A stretch of 64,000 nt of DNA from Dryocosmus kuriphilus (taxonomy: Eukaryota > Arthropoda > Insecta > Hymenoptera > Cynipidae), in assembly GCA_038277395.1 (NCBI GenBank), contig CM076189.1, positions 109,547,351 to 109,611,350 on the forward strand, written 5' to 3'. The notes beneath the pieces were generated by a model. It was not told where the DNA came from, did not search any database, and worked only from the letters and a program-made list of their open reading frames with translations. The position numbers were made by a program, and so were the translations under genes. Of the stretch, positions 33,641 through 43,662 are shown piece by piece. The first letter of the stretch is position 1. Every line of letters starts with the position of its first letter.

Positions 33641-34360
33641 GTCTCGACTGACTACACACAAAAAAAGCGATTCGCGAATCAGAAGTATATGTACAAGAAT
33701 TAAAGTGTATAAAATTGTCTGTATAACTAGAGTAAATTCGAATGTCGTATCACTAAAATTTTCGGAATTATGGCCCTCGGAAATTGATTTAATGAAATAA
33801 AGTTTTAGAAACAAAATATTCTATTTCCTGTGAAACGAGAAACATTCGATTCATTATACTTATAGAAAATTTTATTCACTTTAATTATTATACAGGTAGT
33901 AGTGATATGGGATGGACTCGAAAGAGGAAATAATCAAAAGTAAACTCTTTTCACGTTTCTCAATATTTTAGAAACATTTAATGGTTTCGATTCTCCTAAA
34001 ATATTGGGCTCATAGGATACCTTTGCGGATATTAAGTTGAACTGTTTGAGCCAATAAACTTCCACTTTTAACCAATTTTTAAAAAAATATGTTGATTGGC
34101 TGTTGAAATATAAAGTTAAGCTTTCCCCAAAAAGAGCTCCAAAGATTTTCTTTTCTTTTTGTTTGAAAATATCGTGAGATGTCCCAGGCCTTCTGGTTCT
34201 GCTTCTGGTTTGCAGCCAGCCTAGATCCACCGTGGCCTTTAATGTAACTATTCATAAATTTCATAAGTTACTTTACATGAGCATTATACCTAAAAATTTC
34301 TAACCCACTGAGATTACAGTTACCTTTTAAAATAGGTAACCTCTTTTATTATTAAATTAG
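33641..34360 (+). other. conserved upstream region of exon A, block AB left
   Basis: The whole stretch aligns with the reverse complement of 43065-43660. Shared segments are GAATTAAAGTGTATA, TATCACTAAAATTTTCGG, GAAACATTCGATT-like, CTGGTTCTGCTTCTGG, CTTTAATGTAACTATTCA and TTACCTTTTAAAATA. The copy at 43065 was split from its array by a mariner, but this one was not, so this is the empty site. Any first exon of the gene should lie here or further out. None is obvious. Confidence 0.55.
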
Positions 34361-34444
34361 GTACGGAAAGGTCTGTACGATTTGATCTCAATATTCCACT
34401 CGGCAGTGATGGTGAACAAATAAGGGCCACAACCGAACACGTTC
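34361..34444 (+). CDS. internal exon A of the unrecognised gene family, block AB left copy
   Basis: The 84-bp exon sits between acceptor TTATTATTAAATTAG and donor GTAAGT. It is phase 1 at both ends and reads TERSVRFDLNIPLGSDGE, then QIRATTEHV, with the last base starting an Arg or His codon. The paralog at 42981-43064 has the same length and boundaries. No exon B follows here: the intron matches the other copy for about 115 bases (to about 34560) and then passes into different sequence. This is probably an orphaned exon. Confidence 0.5.
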
Positions 34445-34871
34445 GTAAGTAGTTAGGCTGGTGGGCTTCGAATAATTGTTCAGCTCAGGAATGCAAGAAT
34501 GATTAAATGTTGTTCCTACATATTTGTGAGGTATTCAATAATATCGAACATTTTTAGTATTTTATTTAACTAAATCTTCATCTTGCTCCTACATATTCTC
34601 CTGCATTTCCACTTCTCTGATTCGGGAGAAGTGGGTTGACTTACAATATTAATATACGTTTTCCAATAGCAAGGATTTAAAAGGTAAGGTAAAAACTGAA
34701 AGGGTTTTAAGAATTCTTCTAAGTTTCATACTTTGTATTAAAGAAACTTTAATATAAATAACTAAATAAATTTTTTTTTAGTTTTTGAACTTGTGTAAAA
34801 AATATACGATGTTCAGAAATTTAAAAATCTAGAAACTTGAACAGTTTAAAAAAAATTCTTTAATCTTTTGT

Positions 34872-35227
34872 CTAGATATCATGAAATATTGTAATGTATA
34901 AATAAATAAAAATCATAAAGATTAACAAGACACCGTCTTTTTTCCTTGTGTTCCTGTTGTAAAACATCCATATTATCGACGTGGAATGCTTACGGTCCCA
35001 TATGACATATGACATGATGAGATGCTTCTCTGGCAGATCAAGTCTAATCAAAATTGAACTATAGATAGTGCCTGGTGGCAGCATCACATAAATGTGGTTG
35101 CCCGGAGATAAATCGGGGACGAATCTATAATGATGATCGATGGGAACGCATTTTCCAGAATTTTGAGCTAGAAAGTATTCATTATATACGAATATGGCGA
35201 AAATTTCAACGATCTCGTGTTCCTGCT
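34872..35227 (-). pseudogene. reverse-strand exon-like ORF, copy AB, frame broken
   Basis: Same sequence as 23110-23504. The acceptor form here is GGCATTGCAG. ILPPGTIYSSILIRLDLPE and HLIMSYV are still present. A deletion near 35003 shifts the frame, so that the DNMDVL segment is read out of frame. Loss of frame in one of two near-identical copies suggests no selection on this copy. Confidence 0.4.
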
Positions 35228-35551
35228 CTGCAATGCCTTATTAGCGAATTCTGTTTGGTCGGACTATCTATTATTACAGACAGTTTGAACATTTAGTTTG
35301 CTCAATTGTGTAGACTTGCATACCAGTGTTTTACTAAAGTTTTATTTCACATTTGCGTAGCACATATGTTACGCATATTATATTGTGTGTGTGACTCATC
35401 CCTATACTCCTGATCTCTTACGTGACTGGCCATGCGTGTGTGCTATTGATGTGAGGTGTCGGACAGGATTTGTAGCCAGTGCAATTCAAAAATAATTAAC
35501 ATGATTCTTTCTGCCAGTGTGGAAAGGTTTATCACCCTGGATGTCTAAAAC

Positions 35552-36590
35552 TTGCAATTAGTTCAATTACTGGAAAAAGAACGTGTTGTGGTGTCGAACC
35601 TCCAAAAAGGTCTGTCTCCCCTAATCCAACTGCCTGAATTACAATTGAAGATGTCACGAAGATTATCCAGGAACATTATATGTAAGAACTCCAAAAAAGA
35701 ATCTAAAAGATTGATATCCTCTAAATTAGAATTATTTTACACTGAGATCATCAAGGTGTCGTCTAAGTTGGACAGTTATTCTGGCTAATGAAATGATGCC
35801 TTAGATAGAATTGATTCTTTAGAAACTCAAATGCATGAGATTCAACAACCGAAGATGACTAACTTGAGATTGACAAAATTGAAATGGAGAGCTTAATACC
35901 TTCCAAACCTACTGCTGCAACCTCGGATAGAATTTCTCGCGAATCTAAACTCATTCTGCTAGGTTGTCCGGAATCAGTTCTTACAAGTAGAAAAAATCCT
36001 CTTGAATTTCTGAAATTAGGTTTGGATAAAGCGAATAATTACCTGCATTTTTTTTTAAGTACACCTGATCCAAATAATTTTAAGATAAATCGAGTTGATA
36101 TGAACATACAGAGCACTGGACTTTCAATTGCTCGCTAATTAACAACCTCGGTTTATTGAACGCGATCATTATTCATTACCAAAATGTCAGGGGCCATCAC
36201 TCTAAGACCCACTTGTTAGTTCTGAATCCGGTACTGACTGAATATGACCTCATTGTCTTTACCGAGACCTGGCTCGAAGTTAATGTTAATAACTCAGAAC
36301 ACTTCGAATTGGATATATTCAAAGTATATCGAGACGACAGAGTTAACAGAAGGGGTGTTGGTGTTCGAGTGGCAACTAAATATATTTTCGCCTCTGGTAG
36401 CTTAAACATTACTTCACCTATTAATGCTTAGCCTAAAGTTAATGCTGTTGCGTTCAAAATAAATTATGATAACTCGATTTCAATTTCGGTTGCAACTGAT
36501 ATTCCGCTTGCCATATCTGCTAATAAACCCCAAAAGATGTTTGATGCTGTTTCGACCTTATGTGTAATTTGGGCAAGTAGAATTTCCCGT
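35552..36590 (+). pseudogene. LINE ORF1 remnant and endonuclease start
   Basis: ORF1 pieces are KERVVVSNLQKGLSPL (shifted frame) and SDRISRESKLILLGCPESV (35884-36138). Endonuclease starts IIHYQNVRGHHSKTHLLV (36156), followed by YDLIVFTETWLEVNVNN and DIFKVYRDDRVNRRGVGVRV. As in copy D, about 430 bp encoding the ORF1 C-terminus is absent between them. Confidence 0.75.
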
Positions 36591-39133
36591 GTGAAAATCG
36601 CCGTGTTTCATTCTGCTTCTACAATTGGGCCAGGCCGGGTGCCCCTAGCTTGGTTCTATCTCATATTTCTCTCCGGTCCCACTTTTGAGCCAGGCCGGGG
36701 CTCTGGCTCTAGTTCTCACAATTTAGAGTAGATGTTGTTGAATTATTCCCTTTGCATTCTCTATTGTACAATGTTTTGTTTATTTTCAAGTGTAACACGT
36801 TCAAAATTCACAAAGCCTCTAAAAATTACAATTCTGCAGGTCTACTGAAGGAGTCACAGTTTTGTCGTATTTTATTTTTCACTATATGCAAGTGAGCCAT
36901 ATGCAGCGCCACGATGAAAACCAATCACACCCGAACTGACCCGACGTCGACAAGGCATTTTCGGAATTCGGAGCGTCGAGTTCCATGCTATGTTTGTTGT
37001 GTATACAATTTTAACAGACTTGCAATCATTTTAAATTGCTTGTCGATACTTCGAATATCTGTGGAGAGCGTAGTGCATGGAGACAACATGTCGGAGAGTG
37101 GATCAGGTTTTTGTCTTCTGGATATTTAACGACAAATTTGATATCTTGCAACGGAATAAGGACGAAAGCGTCACTCGACATTCTGCGAGCAGTGTACTTT
37201 CAATGATCTCGATAAAAAAGTGCTCTAAATTTCATTACTCATTGCTACGGAAGCACGAGCTAAAAATATGTGATACACATTTATATCGGGTTTTCAATTT
37301 TTCTCCATGTTTAAGATGTTGCAATTCAGTGCAGTGATGCTTTTTATCCTTAGCCTCTCGCCCTCCAAATTCATCTGTCTTATGCAACTTACTCTTCACC
37401 AGAAATAAAATATGCTTTCGGGTTCCATAAACTTATATCAAACGAAAAAAAAACTTGCTCAATAATAACTGCATATAGCTCTGAATCGACAGTTGACTAG
37501 GCACAAGCCTGTTTCAGGCTCGGCGATCGAACATGGCTATCGATTCTACCCCTGGCCAATTTAGGCGTTTCATTCGAGCCCGGCGCAGGCTCGATTACTT
37601 AGATCGGGGCATAGTTTTGCCAGACTTGGGTCCGCTCAGGTCCAAGTCGAAATTTTCGCACCGGTATGAATATATGTGACTTTAATACGCCCAATTTAAT
37701 AAACTTCATCAATGACGGTATGATTGATGTTAAATCGTTTATTCTGCACAGTTTTCTGAACTTCCAACAGTTAAAACAATATAATGATGTTAACAAGTTT
37801 AGCCAGGGGCGCAACCAGGGTGGGGGAGGGGGGCAACCGTGACAATCTGCCCCAGGCCCCGCATTCAAGGGGAACCCCCGCGGATCGCGAAAGAACAATC
37901 GAAAATGTTAAAACATTCTACTTGGAGTTCCTTGAGCTTGAAAAGTTACTATACATTAGTTTGAATTTTACGCCTCGAAAACGAACTTTGATGAGTGTAC
38001 GAATCATCAGAGTTTTTGTCGTGGTTGTCGATGGTGTTTCATTTGACTTTACTCACTAGAACTGTGAGTTCGCGCTGAGAATAAATTTTCGGCCATCTCT
38101 GCAACCTTTTGTGAAGGGCGATCTGCCACATACGTCTGCCCTTCTCCTTTTCTTTGTTGAATGGAAAAGCGCTCTCTTCTTCAGTTCAATGCAAATGCGC
38201 ACTCTTATCTGCTCTTATGCTCTGTGCTGTGGCACTTGCATCAGCACAATTAAGCACAGTTTTCAGCTGCCACAGTCGTACAACTATTGCCAAGCACGAG
38301 CGCGCAACTTATTGATCAGACAGCTGATATGTGTGCATGTGATTTATAATCTATCAATAATATCAATATTTGTTTGTTTCTAAAACTGCACCAATTTTAG
38401 AAATTTCGTGAACAAGTAATAAAAACTCGCAATTGGTAGTTGAACCTGTGATCTGAGCTCGAATATCGCCACTATCTTATTTTTCACGGAAAAGGTCAGT
38501 ACGAGACTTTCAATTTTACCCGGGAACTGTCTATATATGGTAAGAAATTCTTGAAAAATAGCGCTCTTCATAACAACTTTCTTTTTATCACTACAATATA
38601 AAAATTAAGTATCATTTTTTAATAGAAACTGATTGTGGCTACGCTGTTCGGGACGTAACATCTTGGAGGCTAAATAAAGAGCTGCGATTTCGAGGTTAGA
38701 AAAGAATGCAAACAATAGTTTGATCAGATACATATTCGCGGTTGACAAAAATCTTACAAAAGTTGGTGATAAAAAAGAGAATTGAAATGTTTTTAAATAT
38801 AACGTGATTTGTCAGAATTTACTAAATAATCTTTAATAACTATCTTATCAAATTTTAAGTAATGATTTTATAAATTGATACATCCTTTTACGAACCACTG
38901 TAGTATTATGCGGTACTTGACATATGTTGAAAGAAAGTTGTAAGGCCTTAAAAATTTATGTTCAAACTTCTAAGGCATATTACAAATGCAATGACTGCTA
39001 GAGGTGAAAAAATTATAAGCTGAAGATATGTGCAAAGTATACATTGAAATACAATAAGCAAATGTGCAATTCAAAAATTCGTTACATTATTTTACCGAGA
39101 AATCAAGATTGTGCGTATTGGTGAAAACTTGAA

Positions 39134-41275
39134 TGGATGGCAGTATTAATTGTGTTACCAATTCTGCCTTTAAATGAACGATTAATAAATTTGAAGCTAA
39201 AATGCCATGCTTATTTTTAATGAATGAATTCAATATTAATCTGACTGCAAAAATATATAAATTCAAAAATTTTATTAATGAGGACCTTAAAATTCGCTTA
39301 AGCGCCGTAACTGGGTTATTATTATATTGCCATTATAATTGTAATGCAGCTGTTGAACAATTTTATTGCATACTATAAAAAATACTAGATGACAAATTTA
39401 AGCAACGTAATAAATCTAAATATCCTCAACGGTATACTAAAGAAATTATAGGCAAAGCACAATGTAAGCAAAGAGCTATAGTTGAGCATAAGAGAACAGG
39501 CAGTATGTTTCATTCAGAAAATTTCATACGGTTAAGGAAAGAAACCAAAATTGACTCTGAAAGTTCCTGTGATAATTATCTAGATAATGCTGAAAGGGAT
39601 ATACATAATTCCTCGTCAACTATTTGGTCTCATATGAATAATTTTAAAAAAGTCTCTAGAATACCTGGTATAGCGTTTTGGGAAGGAAAAGAGCTCAATA
39701 AAACCCAGGAATTAATTGACATATTTGCTGACTCCTTTCCTAAGGTTTATAAGCCTAGCTGGGGTAAACCAGCAGGAATTTTAGGAAATCCTTATAAGTT
39801 TATTTGTGATGTATTTAGGATCTCAGAGGATCAAGTATTTAACAAGTTAAAATCGACGAATAATAAATTTACTTCTGAATCTGATAGAATGCCCAGTTGT
39901 ATGTTTAAAGAATGTGCTGATGGGTCAGCAGAACTTTGCTCTATATTTATCCTACATATTTTGAAGGGTGTATTCTCTTATGTTTGAAAGTTCTCTAGGA
40001 TTTTCCCAGTATTCAAGAATGGGGATAAATCAAATATCGCAAACTGATGCACAATTGCGCACGTTAGTAATTTCTCCAAATATCTGGAGAAAATTTTAAC
40101 TGAATTTTTGCGGACTCACTTAGCGCCTGCTCTCTCGTCTAGTCAGAATGGCTTTATTCCAAACCGATGAACTATATCAAATTTGAATCCATTCTTTCAT
40201 CATTTTGAAACTTACTTATTGAAACATAGACAAGTTGATGTTATATATACTGGTATCTCGAAAGTTTTGACTACATTAACTGCCTTTTTATAAATAAACT
40301 CCAAAATCTATGAATTCCCTATAAGATTCTCATTCACATTTATTTAATCTAGATCCCCTGCTTTCTGTTATAAATATGAACCATGTTGATATTGTTGCAT
40401 AAAACCCTATTTTGCTATGTGCAGACGGCACTAAAATATTGAAACTAATTAATACTATTAAGAATTGTGCTGGGTTACAAAAACGTGTAAATAATTTCGA
40501 AGATTGGTGCAGTAATAATTCTCTCGACATATTTTGCAGAAAGTTATTCATATGACAATTTCGTTAGAGATTGAAGTAATTGATTTTGAGTACAAAATAA
40601 ATTCCCTTGCTTTGTAAAGAGTAAAGGTTCAATGTGAAATTGAAATTCAGATTAATGACTCATTACAATGGAACACGCATGTTGACATTATGACGCGCGA
40701 AATTAATAGATCCTTAGGATCTCTGTTCAGTACATGTCATTTTTTAAAGAAAGAATCTACTTTCCGTATTTTATATTATGCTCTAGTTAGATCAATATTG
40801 GAATATGGGTCAGTGGTTTGGAATCCAAGACACAACCACGAAACATAAGCTATTGAGAAATGTCAAGAACGGTTCTAAAATTTCCTTAGCTTCAAGAATG
40901 ACGGTGCATTCAATCCTCCTAGTTACGATTATGTTGAATTATGTGAAAGATTTACCAAATGGAAAATTGAGAATAGATCAGTAGTTGCCATGGAACTATT
41001 TTTATTCAAAATTATTAGAATTTTCATCGACGACTCTTATCTTCTATCGTAAGCTCTATTTGAGGTTCCGGAAAAAGATATCAGGTATTGGGTTCCATCT
41101 TATACCTTTACATACGTTCCAACATATAGTCTTTACACCACCAAGATGTATGACAAACACAACTCAATTCGTAAAGCGACTAATAGAAATATCAATATCT
41201 TAACTCAATCTGTCAACTCATTTTTAGAAACTGTTCGCACTCATATAAAATCTACCGCTTGATTGAATAATAGTT
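39134..41275 (+). pseudogene. LINE ORF2 reverse transcriptase, broken
   Basis: An open part at 39505-39987 gives LRKETKIDSESSCDNYLDNA, NSSSTIWSHMNNFKKVSRIP and LKSTNNKFTSESDRMPSCMF, the linker and first reverse transcriptase motifs. Later motifs are frame-shifted: HRQVDVIYTGISK-like near 40230, and the catalytic box reads LLCADGTK near 40415 instead of YADD. Thumb motifs follow (GSLFSTCHFLKKESTF, 40710-40770). Many stops are present. Confidence 0.8.
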
Positions 41276-41435
41276 TATATTCTAAGCTGAAATACTGTGC
41301 AAATCTACGTCATTGTTGTATTCTTAGAAAGCTACATCTTGCGCTATATTAGGTTATAATTTGCAAACAATTAATTAGTCTTCGGACTGTGCGATTAAAG
41401 AAATTATGAAATGAAATGAAATTAAATTATCCATA

Positions 41436-41707
41436 CCCAATTTAGAGCGTGTCAGAGGACTGCAATAAGGATGAGGAATTTGATGTTGTGACAGATCGCC
41501 GGGTATGTATTGATCTATTGCAAAATGCTGGCCGATTCTCATTGGTATTCTTATATAAATAAAAAAAAAGGCCGAATTTTGCCCGTTTGATGACGTTGAA
41601 ACCAGTCAGCTATTTTTGATGGAACCAGGCGGTTCATTAATTCTTCAAAAGTACTCGTATTTTTACTTAGTAATTAGTTTATTAAATTCACATTTTGATT
41701 TGAATTA
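41436..41707 (-). other. 3' flank of the gene at 41708-43064
   Basis: Aligned in reverse with 2913-3150. It includes an AT-rich TTTATTTATATAAG segment and the conserved CAAATTCCTCATCCTTATTGC (on the minus strand). It ends at the LINE tail. Probably 3' UTR and downstream DNA. Confidence 0.55.
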
Positions 41708-43064
41708 TTAGTGGTGTAGATGCTGTAGCGAATCGTAGTTTCCAGGAATAAATAAAAACATGTCTTGGATTCTGTCGCGGGGATTTACTGGAATGTCTGA
41801 AACTTCTTGTGGGGTCATACGCTCAAATATGCAGCCGCGCATGTTCAGTTTCATCCGCTTTCCCTGAGGATTATATATTCCTTGAAGAGTCTGCATATTT
41901 TCCACTGTTGCGAAGACTACACCGTCGATTGTTGATAATACAATATATTCTTGTCCAAGCATTTGCACAAATCTGCGAGGTCTATCCACTTTCCTTCTAA
42001 TTCTGTAATCATCAGGAAAAACGTATCTTCGAAATTCGAATATCCGGGTAAGGTTGATGCGGCAAATAAGCCGAGCGTATCCTAAATCAGGCTGCTGGTT
42101 AGCTGGAGGAATCATGGGAAGAGGAGACCTGGACCTTTCCCGAAGGGCAGACGTGACAGATGGACTCCGATTCCTGACAGGAGAACCTGCAAATAGAGAT
42201 AGAGGAATCATTTTTTTGAGGACATATTTTTATTACCATGAAGCGTATGATTCATATACTCCTCCTACACCTCCTTCTTTTCATCATCTTCCGTCCTCGT
42301 CTGTTCATCCTGTCCAGCCGGATCTTATTCTAAAAAATCTTACTCATGATTACTCTTATTTTACAAATCCACCTATTGTTATCCTTCTATATGACCTCCG
42401 ATTCCTTTCCTGATCATTTTCTCCCAATCATGCTACTATCTCTACCCACAATCTTCCACGCTTCTATTTATCTCCTCTATACTTCCCGAAATCCCTTATC
42501 CACTGTATTTGATCTGCTATTTTAAAAATTTAGACTTGGACTTCAAATCCCTAATCAGTTACCCGAAAAACCCTTTGATAGAGAGTTCTGAGAAAATCGG
42601 CCTGATGAAACGTTTGGTACTTAGGGACCTTAAAAAATAGAATTTCTTGATATAAATGGTCCTACAGTTGTAAATATCTAAACATATCGGAAATAATGTA
42701 CGTGCATTTCCATCGATTTTTTCACGAAGAACATGATTTTCTGAAAAATGGATACGTGAAGAAACTCCTTCACATTTTAGCAGGAAAAATATTGTGGGCT
42801 TGTATAATTCTTTCGCGTCGAATTGATATTTTAAGAATGATAAATCGATTATAATGTACTCTAAAAAAATGTTATTAAATTTTTGTGTAAAGTAATATAT
42901 GTGGGAAAGACCTTTAATTATTTTTGCATTTCTGAGCTGAATAATTAAACCGAAACCCCCCAGGCTACATATGTACTTACGAACATGATCTGGTTCGCCC
43001 CTTATTGGTTCACCATCACTGCCCAGTGGAGTGTTGAGATCGAATCGTCCAGATCCGTCCGTAC
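41708..43064 (-). CDS. unrecognised small gene, two visible exons (exon A + exon B)
   Basis: On the minus strand, exon A is 43064-42981 (84 bp; acceptor TTTACTAAATTAG, donor GTAAGT) and exon B is 42186-41708 (acceptor TCTCTATTTGCAG, TAA stop). Both junctions are phase 1 and join to give an Arg codon. The joined product is about 187 residues: TDGSGRFDLNTPLGSDGEP, an RS/SP-rich stretch (SPVRNRSPSVTS, RERSRSPLP), FEFRRYVFP, RRFVQMLGQEYIVL, STIDGVVFATVENMQTLQG, KRMKLNM, FERMTPQEV, and a C-terminus rich in His. A first exon must lie upstream of 43064 and is not identified. Over 27 core codons this copy and 2431-2912 differ at seven codons silently and one conservatively. No known family is recognised. 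RS/SP dipeptides suggest a phosphorylated or RNA-linked tail only as a guess. Confidence 0.65.
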
Positions 43065-43660
43065 CTAATTTAGTAAACAAGAGACGTTATTATTTTAAAA
43101 GGTAATGGTAACGTTAATGGGTTAATAATTTTTGGGTGTAACGCTAATGTAAAGCAGCGTATGCAATTTGTGAATAGTTACATTAAAGACCACTGTGGGT
43201 ATAGGCTGGCTTTAAACCAGAACCAGAGCCAGAATATCTGGGATATCTCAGGATCATTTTTAATCCAAAAAGAAAGAAAAATCTTTCGGGATCTTTTTGC
43301 GGAAGACACGACTTTCTGATTTAATAAAAAATCCACATATTTTTGACAACATTTATTAAAATTAGAATCTTATTGACTCAAACCTTTCAGCTTGAAATCC
43401 AAGAAGGTATCCTAAGAGCATAATATTGTACAAGAAATGAAACCCTAATTAATTCCAAAATACACTAATTAAAGTGTATAACATTTCCTATGAAAACGAA
43501 CAATCGAATGTTTTTGCTTTCACAAAAAATAGAATACTTTATTTCTAAAACGTTATTCGCATGATGTCAATTTCCGAGTGCAACAGCACCGAAAATTTTA
43601 GTGATACGATATTAGATTTTATTCTAGGCTTACAGAAAATTATATACACTTTAATTCTAA
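43065..43660 (-). other. upstream region of the small gene
   Basis: Reverse-complement match of 33641-34360. It may hold the promoter or a large intron. I see no convincing first exon. A mariner (43663-44978) separates it from the satellite array it once touched. Confidence 0.5.
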
Positions 43661-43662
43661 TA

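Larger units (their letters stand above)
34365..38805 (+). repeat. direct segmental duplication, copy AB
   Basis: Partner of 22553-27190. Here the left side continues into the true upstream region, so this copy is closer to the ancestral arrangement and copy D is derived. The match ends near 38805 inside the possible hAT-like insertion. Confidence 0.85.
35460..41435 (+). mobile_element. CR1/jockey-like LINE, nearly complete but interrupted twice (block AB)
   Basis: It runs from the ORF1 start region (35460) through the endonuclease (36156-36590), an insertion (36590-37665), more endonuclease (37670-37802), a second insertion (37803-39133), and ORF2 to the 3' end. The 3' end near 41435 is a GAAAT-repeat tail (ATGAAATGAAATGAAATT). 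The antisense small gene begins just beyond. Across four blocks this gives the best view of the element's 3' end. Confidence 0.8.

Noticed and set aside
33934..34264. Minus-strand ORFs of 98 and 61 codons upstream of exon A
   Set aside because: The matching stretch at 43190-43500 does not keep these frames, so the similarity is not protein-level.
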